A stretch of 64,000 nt of DNA from Mycolicibacterium sp. P1-18. GTDB taxonomy: Bacteria > Actinomycetota > Actinomycetes > Mycobacteriales > Mycobacteriaceae. The DNA lies in NCBI RefSeq assembly GCF_008329535.1, contig NZ_NPKR01000004.1:496001-560000 (forward strand). Reading direction: 5' to 3'. A program made the translations under genes and the position numbers. Shown here piece after piece: positions 1 through 9,953 of this stretch. How positions within the stretch are numbered: position 1 is the first letter of the stretch; every line of letters begins with the position of its first letter. Below the pieces are notes generated by a model. The model made no database searches. It was not told the DNA's origin and worked only from the letters and a program-made list of their open reading frames with translations.

Positions 1-638
1 CGATCAACCGCGCGGTCGAGAAGTACGACGTCAACGTCATCGGCCTGACGCTCTCGGAGAACCAGAAGCAGCACATCGAGAGCCACTGGCTCGCCAACTA
101 CAAGGGCGACCGGACGATGGACGTGCGCCTGCAGCCGTGGGAGGACTTCAGCGGCAAGGTCGACCGCATCGTGTCGATCGGCGCCTTCGAGCACTTCGGC
201 TTCAACAAGTACGACGACTACTTCAAGAAGACCTACGACTGGATGCCCGACGACGGCGTGCAGATGCTGCACACGATCACCATCCCCGAGGATGAGGAGA
301 TCAAGGCCAAGAAGCTGCCGCTGACCATGTCGCGGGTGCGCTTCATCAAGTTCATCATGGACGAGATCTACCCCGGCGGCCGTCTGCCGCTGGCGTCGAT
401 GGTGACCAACCACGCCGTCAAGGCCGGCTATAAGGTGACGCGCGAGCAGCACCTGCAGCCGCACTACGTCAAGACGTTGGACACCTGGGCGTCGAACCTC
501 GAGGCCAACAAGGACGAGGCCATCGAGATCACCAACGAGGTCATCTACGAGCGGTTCCTGAAGTACCTGACCGGTTGCGCGGACCTGTTCCGCGAGGGAT
601 ACACCGACGTAGTTCAGTTCACCCTCGAGAAGGCGTAA
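1..638 (+). CDS. Cyclopropane/methoxy mycolic acid synthase-type SAM methyltransferase (5' end outside window)
   Basis: Partial gene: the reading frame is open from base 3, leaving 211 C-terminal residues. The enzyme family uses SAM to methylate or cyclopropanate double bonds of meromycolate chains bound to acyl carrier protein. The visible part begins just after the SAM-binding glycine motif (INRAVEKYDVNVIGLTLS), keeps the active-site GAFEHFG with the Glu-His pair that binds bicarbonate in CmaA1/MmaA structures, and ends in the family-typical LTGCADLFREG...VQFTLEK tail. A paralogue follows 77 bp downstream on the same strand. Which member (cmaA or mmaA type) cannot be decided from the C-terminal part alone. 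Confidence 0.93.
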   Translation, partial: INRAVEKYDVNVIGLTLSENQKQHIESHWLANYKGDRTMDVRLQPWEDFSGKVDRIVSIGAFEHFGFNKYDDYFKKTYDWMPDDGVQMLHTITIPEDEEIKAKKLPLTMSRVRFIKFIMDEIYPGGRLPLASMVTNHAVKAGYKVTREQHLQPHYVKTLDTWASNLEANKDEAIEITNEVIYERFLKYLTGCADLFREGYTDVVQFTLEKA

Positions 639-715
639 TCTACCGAGCCACAACGATTTTGACGCACACGCAGGTAACGAGAAGTCCGGAAGGTCGGACG
701 GAAGTTGGTCGGGGC

Positions 716-1609
716 ATGGTTGAGAGCACGGTGAAGCCGCAGGCGCGCAAGGAGATGGAGCCACACTTCGAAGAGGTGCAGGCTCACTACGACCTCTCCG
801 ATGACTTCTTCGGGTTGTTCCAGGATCCTTCGCGGACGTACAGCTGCGCCTACTTCGAGCGCGACGACATGTCGCTCGAAGAGGCGCAGATGGCCAAGAT
901 CGATCTGGCGCTGGGCAAGTTGAACCTCGAGCCCGGCATGACGCTGCTCGACGTCGGCTGTGGCTGGGGTTCGGTCATGCAGCGTGCGGTCGAGAAGTAC
1001 GACGTCAACGTGGTCGGGCTGACGCTGAGCAAGAACCAGTCGAAGTTCGCCCAGGAACTGTTGGACGGCATCGACACTCAGCGTTCGCGTCGGGTGCTGC
1101 TGATGGGCTGGGAGCAGTTCGACGAGCCCGTCGACCGCATCATCAGCCTGGAGGCCATCGAGGCGTTCCCGCAGGAACGGTATGCGCCGTTCTTCCAGTT
1201 CTGCAGCAGCATCCTGCCCGCCGACGGCCGGATGCTGATCCAGGCGATCCTCGGGCACCCGCTGAAGCGCTGGCCGGAGATGGGCATCCCGATCGTGATG
1301 ACCGACCTGCGGTTCATGCGGTTCATCGCCAAGGAGATCTTCCCGGGCGGTTCGGTGCCCTGCGACGACGACATCGTCGGGCTGTCGGCCGACGCTGGGT
1401 TTTCCCTCGAGCAGAAGCAGTTGCTCGACGAGCACTACGTGCGGACGTTGGATCTGTGGGCCACGGCGCTGGAGGCGCATCACGACGAAGCGGTCGCCGC
1501 GACGTCCGAAGAGGTCTACCAGCGCTACATGAAGTACCTCGTCGGCTGCAGCGACTTCTTCCAGCGCCGCATCAGCGAGCTGGGGCAGTTCACCCTGGTC
1601 AAGGGCTGA
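716..1609 (+). CDS. umaA: UmaA-like mycolic acid methyltransferase
   Basis: A 297-residue SAM-dependent mycolate methyltransferase, second of a tandem pair. The ATG at 716 is chosen because the family N-terminus (PHFEEVQAHYDLSDDFF) begins shortly after it; the open frame extends upstream over unrelated sequence. SAM motif LLDVGCGWGSVMQ lies near residues 76-88. Where CmaA and MmaA enzymes have F-E-H-F-G this protein has I-E-A-F-P, so the bicarbonate-binding His is Ala; M. tuberculosis UmaA also has E-A-F here, which is the main reason for the name. Assignment to UmaA is from remembered family sequence, so the symbol is moderately sure while the enzyme class is firm. Confidence 0.88.
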   Translation: MVESTVKPQARKEMEPHFEEVQAHYDLSDDFFGLFQDPSRTYSCAYFERDDMSLEEAQMAKIDLALGKLNLEPGMTLLDVGCGWGSVMQRAVEKYDVNVVGLTLSKNQSKFAQELLDGIDTQRSRRVLLMGWEQFDEPVDRIISLEAIEAFPQERYAPFFQFCSSILPADGRMLIQAILGHPLKRWPEMGIPIVMTDLRFMRFIAKEIFPGGSVPCDDDIVGLSADAGFSLEQKQLLDEHYVRTLDLWATALEAHHDEAVAATSEEVYQRYMKYLVGCSDFFQRRISELGQFTLVKG

Positions 1610-1643
1610 GGCCAGCCGCGTCCGCGCCGGGGAAACCACTCCG

Positions 1644-3248
1644 ATGACTTCGGCGACGGACGCGCCGGCCCCCATCTCGACGTGGGCGCCGCTGCGCTCA
1701 CCGGTCTACCGCGCGCTGTGGATCGCGCAGCTGGTCTCCAACCTCGGCACCTGGATGCAGACCGTCGGCGCCCAGTGGATGCTGGTGGGCGATCCCCGCG
1801 CCGCGGTGCTGGTGCCGCTGGTGCAGACCGCGACCACCCTGCCGGTGGTGCTGCTGGCGTTGCCGTCGGGAGTCTTGGCCGACCTGGTCGACCGGCGCCG
1901 ACTTCTCATCGCAACGCAGGGGGCGATGGCCGCCGGGGTGGGGCTGCTCGCCACGCTGACCGGGTTCGGGCTGACCACGCCCGCGGTGCTGCTGACCCTG
2001 TTGTTCGTCATCGGGTGCGGGCAGGCGCTGACCGCCCCGGCGTGGCAGGCCATCCAGCCGGATTTGGTTCCCGCTCAACAGATCCCGGCGGCGGCCGCGT
2101 TGGGCAGCATGAGCCTCAACGGTGCGCGGGCGATCGGTCCGGCCATCGCCGGGGTGCTGGTGTCGGTGGCCGGCCCGACGTCGGTGTTCGCCCTCAACGC
2201 GGTGTCGTTCGTCGGCATCGTGGTCGTGCTGGTGTGGTGGCGCCGACCCGTCGTCGAGCGCGGGTACCCACCCGAACGGGCGCTGGCCGCCCTCAGCGCG
2301 GGCGGACGGTTCATCCGCAGTTCGCCGATCGTGCGACGAATCCTGTTGCGGGCCGCGCTGTTCATCGCCCCGGCGAGTGCGCTGTGGGGACTGCTGCCGG
2401 TGGTGGCCGCCAAGAATCTGGGGTTGTCGTCGTCGGGCTACGGTCTGCTGCTAGGGGCGATCGGCCTCGGTGCCGTCATCGGTGCGTTCCTGTTGGGGCG
2501 GTTGCGGTCTCGGTTCGGCCAGAACGTCCTGCTGACCGTCGGCGCGGCGGGCTTCGCGCTCGCCACCGTGGTGCTGGCGCTGGTGCCCGTCTTCGCAATC
2601 GTGTTGGGGGCGTTGATCGTCGGCGGCGCGTCCTGGCTGTTGTCGCTGTCGACGCTCAACGCCTCCATGCAGCTGAGCCTCCCCGCCTGGGTGCGCGCCC
2701 GCGGTCTGTCGGTGTACCAACTGATCTTCATGGGCGGGCAGGCGCTGGGCTCGGTGGTGTGGGGCCTGGTCGCCGGCGTGGCGTCCAGTTCGACCAGCCT
2801 GCTGGTGAGCGCCGGCCTGCTGGTGGTGTGCGCCATGTCGTCACTGTGGTGGCCGTTACACGCGAAGACCAGCAGCCTCGACCTCACGCCGTCGTCGCAT
2901 TGGCCGGAGCCGACGCTGATCTTCGAGCCCGAACCGCTCGACGGCCCGGTGCTGGTGCTGACGTCGTATCGCGTTGCGGCGCAGGACGAGGAGGCGTTCC
3001 TGACCGCCATGACGGTGCTGGGCCGGTCCCGTCAGCGCACCGGGGCGTCGCAGTGGCGACTATTCCGCAGCATCGAGCACGAGTCGACGTTCGTGGAGAC
3101 GTTCGTCGTGCGCTCCTGGGGCGAGCACATGCACCAGCACTACACCCGCCTGACGGGTCAGGACCGGCTCATCGAGGAGGCCGTCGAGCGCTACACCGAC
3201 GGGGTGCCGGTCTCCGAGCACTACCTCGCGGTGCGCGACGCGCGGTGA
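1644..3248 (+). CDS. MFS transporter (EntS/MFS_3-like) with extra C-terminal domain
   Basis: A 534-residue inner-membrane exporter of the MFS_3 group (enterobactin exporter-like). About twelve hydrophobic segments fill residues 20-405, and the loop motif GVLADLVDRRRLL near residues 76-88 is the conserved MFS loop 2-3 signature. A soluble tail of about 125 residues follows the last membrane segment, with LTSYRVAAQDEEAFLTAM and ...STFVETFVVRSWGEHMHQH, resembling an antibiotic biosynthesis monooxygenase-like ferredoxin fold found fused to this MFS subgroup. The substrate is unknown. It starts 34 bp after the methyltransferase and ends 3 bp from the convergent SDR gene. Confidence 0.88.
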   Translation: MTSATDAPAPISTWAPLRSPVYRALWIAQLVSNLGTWMQTVGAQWMLVGDPRAAVLVPLVQTATTLPVVLLALPSGVLADLVDRRRLLIATQGAMAAGVGLLATLTGFGLTTPAVLLTLLFVIGCGQALTAPAWQAIQPDLVPAQQIPAAAALGSMSLNGARAIGPAIAGVLVSVAGPTSVFALNAVSFVGIVVVLVWWRRPVVERGYPPERALAALSAGGRFIRSSPIVRRILLRAALFIAPASALWGLLPVVAAKNLGLSSSGYGLLLGAIGLGAVIGAFLLGRLRSRFGQNVLLTVGAAGFALATVVLALVPVFAIVLGALIVGGASWLLSLSTLNASMQLSLPAWVRARGLSVYQLIFMGGQALGSVVWGLVAGVASSSTSLLVSAGLLVVCAMSSLWWPLHAKTSSLDLTPSSHWPEPTLIFEPEPLDGPVLVLTSYRVAAQDEEAFLTAMTVLGRSRQRTGASQWRLFRSIEHESTFVETFVVRSWGEHMHQHYTRLTGQDRLIEEAVERYTDGVPVSEHYLAVRDAR

Positions 3249-3251
3249 CCG

Positions 3252-3998
3252 CTAGACGGTGAAGCCGCCGTCGACGTTGAGGTTCGCGCCGGTGACGTAG
3301 GCGGACTCCGGGCCGGCCAGGAAGCTCACGACGGCGGCGACCTCGCTGGTCTTTCCGTAGCGCCCGAGCGCGGTGAGCGGTCGCAGGAGGTCGGCGAATT
3401 CGCCTTCGTCCGGGTTCATTTCGGTGTTGATCGGACCGGGCTGCACGTTGTTGACGGTGATGCCGCGCGGGCCGAGTTCGCGGGCGAGCCCGCGGGTGAA
3501 GGACGACACCGCGCCCTTGGTCAGCGCGTACACCGCGGTCGCGGGGGTGGGGACGCTGTCGGCGTTGACGCTGCCGATGTTGATGATGCGGGCGCCGTCA
3601 CCGAGGTGCGCGAGCGCCGCGTGAACCGTCCAGAACACCCCACCGACGTTGATGGCGAGGAGCCGGTCGTACTGCTCCGCCGTGAACTCGTCGACCGGGA
3701 GGAGAGTCGCCGTGGCGGCGTTGTTCACCACGATGTCCAAGCCGCCAAGTTCGGCGACGGCCCGGTCCACGGCGGCGCCGGTCTGGGCCGGGTCCGAGGC
3801 GTCGGCCTGGATGGCGACGGCCGTGGCGCCGGTCGCGGTGACCTCGGCGACGACGGCGTCGGCCTCGGTCTTCGACGACGAGTAGGTGAATGCCACCGCG
3901 GCGCCGTCGGAGGCCAGCCTCCGGACGATCTCGGCGCCGATGCCGCGGGATCCTCCCGTTACCAGTGCCCGTCGTCCGGTCAGGGGTGCTGCGCTCAT
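3252..3998 (-). CDS. SDR-family NAD(P)-dependent oxidoreductase
   Basis: A 248-residue classical short-chain dehydrogenase/reductase, cytoplasmic. The cofactor motif TGGSRGIG is near residues 14-21, NNAAT is the NNAG-equivalent, the catalytic Ser is in NIGSVN and the catalytic pair is YALTK (YxxxK). The C-terminus ends NVDGGFTV, as is usual for 3-oxoacyl-ACP-reductase-like SDRs. It is divergent from the TetR gene at 4112 across 113 bp, so that regulator is the likely controller. The substrate cannot be read from sequence. Confidence 0.92.
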   Translation of the reverse strand: MSAAPLTGRRALVTGGSRGIGAEIVRRLASDGAAVAFTYSSSKTEADAVVAEVTATGATAVAIQADASDPAQTGAAVDRAVAELGGLDIVVNNAATATLLPVDEFTAEQYDRLLAINVGGVFWTVHAALAHLGDGARIINIGSVNADSVPTPATAVYALTKGAVSSFTRGLARELGPRGITVNNVQPGPINTEMNPDEGEFADLLRPLTALGRYGKTSEVAAVVSFLAGPESAYVTGANLNVDGGFTV

Positions 3999-4111
3999 GT
4001 CATGGCCTCCAGATAGTTACGAACCGTTGTGTTACTAAGTACGATCAGGTCAAGTCCGGTCACGACGCAGGCATTCCGCCTGTGACCGGCATCACACCCA
4101 GGGGAGGCCAC

Positions 4112-4657
4112 ATGGCGATCGGTCGGCCGAGGGAGTTCGACCCCGATCAAGTCGAGGACGCCGCGATGAGGCTGTTCTGGGCACGCGGATTCGACGGCGT
4201 GTCGATCTCCGACGTGAGCGACGCGACGGGGGTGAACCGCCGCAGCATCTACGCCGAGTTCGACTCCAAGGAGAACCTGTTTGCGCGCGCCGCTCGGCGC
4301 TACATGGCCGGTCCCGGCGACTACCTGGTCGACGCCCTCGCGCAGCCGACGGCCCACGAGGTGGCCGAGGCGATGGTGCACGGCGCCGCGCAGACCGTGA
4401 GCGGCGAGATCCCCGGCTGCCTGACCGTCGGGCGGGCACCCGGGCTGCCCGAACTGCGGGAGGCGACGGTGCACCAGCTCGCCGAACGGTTCGACAGGGC
4501 GGTCGCCGACGGCGAGCTGGTCGGCGTCGACCCGGTGCTGCTGGCTCGGTGGGTGTCGGTGGTCTGCCAGGGGCTCGCCGTGCAAGCCCGCAGCGGAGCC
4601 ACCCGCGACGAACTGCGGGCCGTTGCGGACATGGCGCTCGCCGGGTGGCCGGCCTAG
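4112..4657 (+). CDS. TetR/AcrR family transcriptional regulator
   Basis: A 181-residue one-component repressor. The N-terminal HTH (residues about 10-55) reads AMRLFWARGFDGVSISDVSDATGVNRRSIYAEFDSKENLF, the standard TetR DNA-binding domain; the remainder is an all-helical ligand domain of the kind beginning PREFDPDQ. The ATG at 4112 is preceded by a strong Shine-Dalgarno (ggggagg, 4101-4107) and directly precedes the conserved GRPREFD start, so the longer upstream open frame is not used. It is divergent from the SDR gene, the natural candidate target, and its stop overlaps the convergent flavoenzyme by 4 bp. Confidence 0.93.
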   Translation: MAIGRPREFDPDQVEDAAMRLFWARGFDGVSISDVSDATGVNRRSIYAEFDSKENLFARAARRYMAGPGDYLVDALAQPTAHEVAEAMVHGAAQTVSGEIPGCLTVGRAPGLPELREATVHQLAERFDRAVADGELVGVDPVLLARWVSVVCQGLAVQARSGATRDELRAVADMALAGWPA

Positions 4658-5853
4658 GTGTACAACGTGATTGGCTGCACGTCGCCGGTGAGGTAGTTGG
4701 CGCCGACCTCGAGCTTCTTGTAGTCGACGGGGTCGTGCAGCGAGTGCGTGCGGATGTTGCGCCAGTAGAGGTCGAGGCCGACGTGGCTGCGGGTCGAACT
4801 CGAGCCGGTGACCTCGAAGACGCGGTGGGCGACGTCCAGCGCGGTCTCGGTGGCGACGACCTTGAGCTTGGCGATGCCGATCTCGGCGTCGGTGCGGTCG
4901 GCGGCGGTGACGTCGGCGCCGCGGGCGATCACCCGGTCGAAGCGGGTGTTCCAGCGGTCGGCCAGCGCCTCGACGGCCGCGGTGCGCGACAGCAGTTCCC
5001 CGAACACGCGCTGCACGAACGGGTCTCGCGAGTAGTGCTCGGCGGTGCCGAGAAGCCAGGCGCCACGCCGCTCCAGCGTCAGCTCGCGGGCCCGGGCCAA
5101 CGCGCCCTCGGCGATGCCGAGGTACAGGTTCGCGAAGCTCAGCTGCACGCCCGGGGTAACGAGCGTCGAGTAGGGTTCCTCGCCCACCTCGCCGAGGACG
5201 TCCTCCGATGCGACGGCGACGTCGTGGAAGTCGACGCTGCCGCTGGCGGAGAGCCGCTGCCCCAACGCATCCCAGTCACCGGCGAATTCGACGCCGTCGC
5301 GGTCGTGTTCGACGACCGTGGCCAGGATCCGGGCGCCGGGCTCGCCGTCGGCGGCCATGGCGAGGGTGACGTCGCCGGTCGAGGCGCCGGTCGCGAACCG
5401 CTTGCGGCCGTTGAGCCGGTAGCCCTCGCCGTCGCGGGTGAGCACCAGGTCGGGGTCGACGGGGTTGACGGCGTCACCCCACAGCCAGCTTCCCGTCGCC
5501 GAGGCGGCGTACCAGTGCTCCCAGCGCGACGGGTCGGCGAAGAAGACGATGGCCGCCTGGTTGCAGTAGTGGTAGCTCAGGATCTGCGCGATCGACGCGT
5601 CGTGGCGGGCGAGGATCCGCACCGCGCGCAGACCGGTCGACCAGTGGCCGCCGTGACCGCCGAACTGGCGCGGGATCAGCAGGTTGGCCAGCCCGGAGTC
5701 CTTGAGGAGTTTGAGCTCACCCTCCGGGTCGACGTTGGCGCGGTCCCGGGCGAGCGCGTCTCGGGCCAGCAGGCGGCCGGTCTCGTCGGCGACGGCGTCC
5801 CACCGCTCGATCTCGTCGTCGGTGGGCAGCGTGGTCCAGGGCGTGCGCGTCAC
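4654..5853 (-). CDS. Acyl-CoA dehydrogenase-family flavin monooxygenase (DszC/SfnB-like)
   Basis: A 399-residue member of the acyl-CoA dehydrogenase fold, nearest in character to the FMNH2-dependent monooxygenases of sulfur scavenging (DszC, SfnB): it has the IPRQFGGHGGHWSTGL N-terminal region, a middle beta domain with NGRKRFATGAS, and the C-terminal helical segment ending in LDLYWRNIRTHSLHDPVDYKKLEVG, where the H-D-P loop is typical of DszC-like enzymes. No catalytic Glu of a true acyl-CoA dehydrogenase is evident. A second enzyme of the same family is divergently transcribed from 5953, with a long palindrome between them. The reduced flavin would have to come from a separate reductase not seen nearby. 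Confidence 0.85.
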   Translation of the reverse strand: MTRTPWTTLPTDDEIERWDAVADETGRLLARDALARDRANVDPEGELKLLKDSGLANLLIPRQFGGHGGHWSTGLRAVRILARHDASIAQILSYHYCNQAAIVFFADPSRWEHWYAASATGSWLWGDAVNPVDPDLVLTRDGEGYRLNGRKRFATGASTGDVTLAMAADGEPGARILATVVEHDRDGVEFAGDWDALGQRLSASGSVDFHDVAVASEDVLGEVGEEPYSTLVTPGVQLSFANLYLGIAEGALARARELTLERRGAWLLGTAEHYSRDPFVQRVFGELLSRTAAVEALADRWNTRFDRVIARGADVTAADRTDAEIGIAKLKVVATETALDVAHRVFEVTGSSSTRSHVGLDLYWRNIRTHSLHDPVDYKKLEVGANYLTGDVQPITLYT

Positions 5854-5886
5854 GGCGCCACCCTATGACCCGAACCGCCGCGTGCG

Positions 5887-5917
5887 GCGGGTTGCACTCT
5901 GACAGAGTCCAACCCGC
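5887..5917. promoter_or_regulatory. 31-bp palindromic probable operator between divergent flavoenzyme genes
   Basis: The arms GCGGGTTG-C-ACTCT and AGAGT-C-CAACCCGC surround the centre GAC; 13 of 14 arm positions pair. It sits in the 99-bp gap between two divergent starts (5853 minus, 5953 plus), where one site could control both promoters. The binding protein is unknown; the nearby TetR at 4112 is one candidate. Confidence 0.65.
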
Positions 5918-5952
5918 GCGATGACGGCGTAATCGCTGTTCACTGCAGCGTT

Positions 5953-7152
5953 GTGACCATCATCGCCGCAGATCGTGCCCAGGACGCCCGCGCCCACTTC
6001 GCCCCCGTGCTCGAGGAGATCGCGGCCGGAGCGCGCCAGCGCGACCACGACCGCGAACTGCCGGTCGACGCGGTAAACGCGCTGAAGGCCGCCGGCTTCG
6101 GGGCGCTGCGCGTGCCGACCGAGTTCGGTGGCTGGGGCCTGAACTGGCGCGAGGTGACGGCGCTGTGGATCGACGTCGCCACCGCCGACGCCAACCTGGC
6201 CCAGGCGCTGCGCGGGCACTTCGTCTTCGCCGAGGACGTGCTGTTCCGGCACCGTCGCGGCGAGGACGTGCGGCGGTGGTTCGAGCGGTTCGTCGACGGG
6301 GAGATCGCGGGCAACGCCTGGACCGAGATCGGCTCGACGTCGATCGACCGCGTGCAGACCGAGGTGACCCACGTCGACGGGCAGCCGGTGGTCAACGGCC
6401 GCAAGTACTACACGACCGGCACGATCTTCGCAGAGTGGGCCGACGTGTACGCCCGCGTCGGCGAGGACCCCGCCATCGCGATCGTCGACGTCCGCCAGCC
6501 CGGGGTCGTGGTGCACGACGACTGGGACGGATTCGGTCAGCGCGGCACCGGCACCGGCACCGCGGAGTTCCACGACGCCCGGGTGGACGACCTGGTGCCG
6601 TTCAGTCAGCGGCACCCGTATCAGACGGCGCTCTACCAGTTGAACCATCTGGCGTCGCTGGCCGGCATCACCCGCGCGGTCCTGGTGGACGTCACCCGCG
6701 AGGTGCAGGAGCGGGAGCGGAACTTCAGCCACGCCAACAGCTCCCGCGTGCGCGACGACCCGCAGGTGCTGGCCCGGGTCGGCGAGATCTGGGCGTCGGC
6801 GTACACCACCGAGGCGTTGGCCCTCAAGGTGGCCGAGGCGATCGACGCGGCCGCGGCCCTCGACCCGTCCGACGCCGACGGTCTGCAGAAGGCCAGCGAG
6901 CGAGCCGAACTGGAGTCCTCGGCGGCACAGGTCACCGCCTCGCAGTTGGCGATCGACGCGGCGTCGAACCTGTTCGACACGCTGGGTGCGTCGGGCACCT
7001 CGTCGGCGCGGGGGTTGGACCGGCATTGGCGCAACGCGCGCACGGTGGCGTCGCACAACCCGCGCATCCTGAAGGCGAAGGTGCTGGGCGCATTCCAGGT
7101 CAACGGCACTCCCCCGCCGTACGCGTGGGGCATCGGGCGCACGCAACGCTGA
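5953..7152 (+). CDS. Acyl-CoA dehydrogenase-family flavin monooxygenase (DszC/SfnB-like), second copy
   Basis: A 399-residue protein of the same family and length as its divergent neighbour but quite different in sequence. It starts at GTG 5953. Recognisable elements are PTEFGGWGLNWREV in the N-terminal helical domain, the beta-domain segment VVNGRKYYTTGT, and the C-terminal LDRHWRNARTVASHNPRILKAKVLG, whose H-N-P loop matches DszC/SfnB-type flavin monooxygenases. It probably acts on a sulfur or aromatic compound with reduced flavin supplied in trans; this is inference from family. The gene ends just before the hairpin at 7169-7237. Confidence 0.86.
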   Translation: MTIIAADRAQDARAHFAPVLEEIAAGARQRDHDRELPVDAVNALKAAGFGALRVPTEFGGWGLNWREVTALWIDVATADANLAQALRGHFVFAEDVLFRHRRGEDVRRWFERFVDGEIAGNAWTEIGSTSIDRVQTEVTHVDGQPVVNGRKYYTTGTIFAEWADVYARVGEDPAIAIVDVRQPGVVVHDDWDGFGQRGTGTGTAEFHDARVDDLVPFSQRHPYQTALYQLNHLASLAGITRAVLVDVTREVQERERNFSHANSSRVRDDPQVLARVGEIWASAYTTEALALKVAEAIDAAAALDPSDADGLQKASERAELESSAAQVTASQLAIDAASNLFDTLGASGTSSARGLDRHWRNARTVASHNPRILKAKVLGAFQVNGTPPPYAWGIGRTQR

Positions 7153-7168
7153 CGACGCCCCCCTCCCT

Positions 7169-7237
7169 CCCCCGCGAGCAGTCCGCAAGCGGATACAGGG
7201 CCATTTGCTGGAGCCGCTTGCGGACTGCTCGCGGGGG
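7169..7237. terminator. Bidirectional hairpin terminator with 24-bp perfect arms
   Basis: Bases 7169-7192 and 7214-7237 are perfect reverse complements (24 of 24) around a 21-nt loop. The right arm touches the stop codon of the sugar ABC ATPase (minus strand) and the left arm lies 16 bp after the stop of the plus-strand flavoenzyme. No T tract follows, as is common for actinobacterial terminators. The convergent arrangement fits a shared terminator. Confidence 0.75.
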
Positions 7238-8295
<1,058 letters not shown>

Positions 8296-8299
<4 letters not shown>

Positions 8300-9087
8300 T
8301 TGGTGGCTCCGGTGGTCAGTCCGCCGACGAGGTAGCGCTGAGCGGCCAGCGCGAGCACGTAGACGGGGGCGACGCCGAGCAGTCCGGCCGCGGCCTGCTG
8401 GCCGAACTGCACGTTGCGATCGCCTTGGAAGAGGGACAGTCCGACGGTCAGCGTCTGACTCTCCTTCGTCACGGCGAGGTACACCGCGAAGAGGAAGTCG
8501 TTGTAGGACAGGAAGAACGTGACCAGCAGCGCGGCGACGATGCCGGGCCACAGGAGCGGCAGGATCACCTTGCGCAGCGTGGCGGCCACCGACAGCCCGT
8601 CGATGACGGCGGCCTCGTCGATCTCCACGGGGATGCGCCGCACGAAGCCGTCGAGCAACCAGGCCGCGACGGGGACACCGGCAAGCCCGTTGACGAGGAT
8701 CAGTCCGGCGAGGCTGTTGGTGAGCCCGGCGTACCGCAGCAGGAAGAACAGCGGGATGATGGCGACGATCGGCGGCGCGCAGTAGCTCGCCAGCAGGATG
8801 GTCAGCAGACGGTCGCCGCGGACGTGCCGCGCCGTGAAATAGGCTGCCGGCGTGGCGATCAGGACGGCGAGCACCGCGGCGCCGACGGCCGACACCCAGG
8901 AGTTGGTCAGCATGGTGCCCAGCTCGATGGTGTCGAACACCTTGACGAAGTTGTCGAAGGACACCGTGTCGGGCAGCAGGCTGGAGTTGAGCACCTCGCC
9001 GGCGGGGCGCAGCGCCAGCGACAGCAGGTAGGCGATGGGCAGCAGGGCCACCACCAACCCGCCGAGGAGGACGAGTCGAGCCTTCAC
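8296..9087 (-). CDS. Sugar ABC transporter permease (MalG type)
   Basis: A 263-residue inner-membrane subunit with six predicted membrane spans. The EAA loop that contacts the ATPase reads EIDEAAVIDGLSVAATLRKVILPLLWPG near residues 165-190. It starts at GTG 9087, which overlaps the previous stop in a GTGA junction, and its own stop overlaps the ATPase start. An in-frame extension to 10068 overlaps the first permease and is not real. Paired with the MalF-type permease to form the channel; the sugar is unknown. Confidence 0.93.
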
Positions 9088-9953
9088 GCGTCGGCCTTGA
9101 CCGCGCGGGCCCGCAGCGCCGTGACGACGGTGGCGACGGCGCCTACGACGAGGCCGAACACCAGGGTCTGGGCGGCGGCGGTGCCCATGTCGAAGCTGCC
9201 GCGCAGCCCGGTTTGGTAGATCACGAACGGCGACAGGCTCGTCGAGAAGCCCGGTCCCCCGGCGGTGATGACGACCAGGACGTCGAAGACCTTGTAGCCG
9301 ATGACCAGTTCGAGCACGGCGACGGCCCAGATGCTGGGCGCGATCGCCGGCCAGGTGACGGTGGTGAACGTGCGCCACGGGGAGGCGCCGTCGATGCGGG
9401 CGGACTCGAGCAGTTCGGGCCGGACGACGCCGAGTGCGGCGAAGGCGATCAGCGTCGCGAACGGCGTCCACTGCCAGACGTGGATGACCAGCAGCACCAC
9501 GAACGCGCCGACGCCGGAGCCCAGCGGGTTGAAGCCCTCGAGGCCAACGGCCTTGAACACGTTGGCGAATCCGCCGCCGACGGGCGCCAGCAGGAGTTTC
9601 CAGGCCACCCCGACGAGCACCGGGGCGGTCACCAACGGCAGCAGGAACAGTGCGCCGATCACGCCGAAACCGCCACCCCGGTGACGCAGGAGCAGCGCGA
9701 TGCCGAGGCCGAGCAGGGTCGTCACGACTGCGACGACGACGGCGAAGGTCATCGACTTCCACAGCGACGGCGTGAACGCCGGCGACGCGAACGCCCCGGC
9801 GAAGTTGTCCAGGCCGGTGAAGCGGTTGAGCGGCTTGGCAAGTGAGGACTTGGTCAGGGCGAGCGCGACGAGGTAGATCGTCGGATAGACCAGCAGCAGC
9901 GCCACGCCGGCAATGGCTGGGGCGGCCAGCCATCGTGGGACGCGTTGGGTCAC
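9084..9953 (-). CDS. Sugar ABC transporter permease (MalF type)
   Basis: A 289-residue inner-membrane permease starting at GTG 9953, which overlaps the stop of the binding-protein gene (GTGA). Six spans are visible, beginning with APAIAGVALLLVYPTIYLVALAL; the EAA motif is ELLESARIDGASPWRTFTTVTWPAI. This is the MalF/UgpA-like partner of the following permease. Every junction in this operon overlaps by 4 bp, suggesting tight translational coupling. Confidence 0.93.
   Translation of the reverse strand: MTQRVPRWLAAPAIAGVALLLVYPTIYLVALALTKSSLAKPLNRFTGLDNFAGAFASPAFTPSLWKSMTFAVVVAVVTTLLGLGIALLLRHRGGGFGVIGALFLLPLVTAPVLVGVAWKLLLAPVGGGFANVFKAVGLEGFNPLGSGVGAFVVLLVIHVWQWTPFATLIAFAALGVVRPELLESARIDGASPWRTFTTVTWPAIAPSIWAVAVLELVIGYKVFDVLVVITAGGPGFSTSLSPFVIYQTGLRGSFDMGTAAAQTLVFGLVVGAVATVVTALRARAVKADA

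Noticed and set aside
614..1675. Long minus-strand open frame opposite the UmaA-like gene
   Set aside because: Antisense shadow: low-complexity Arg/Val/Asp-rich translation, while the plus strand encodes a clear SAM methyltransferase.
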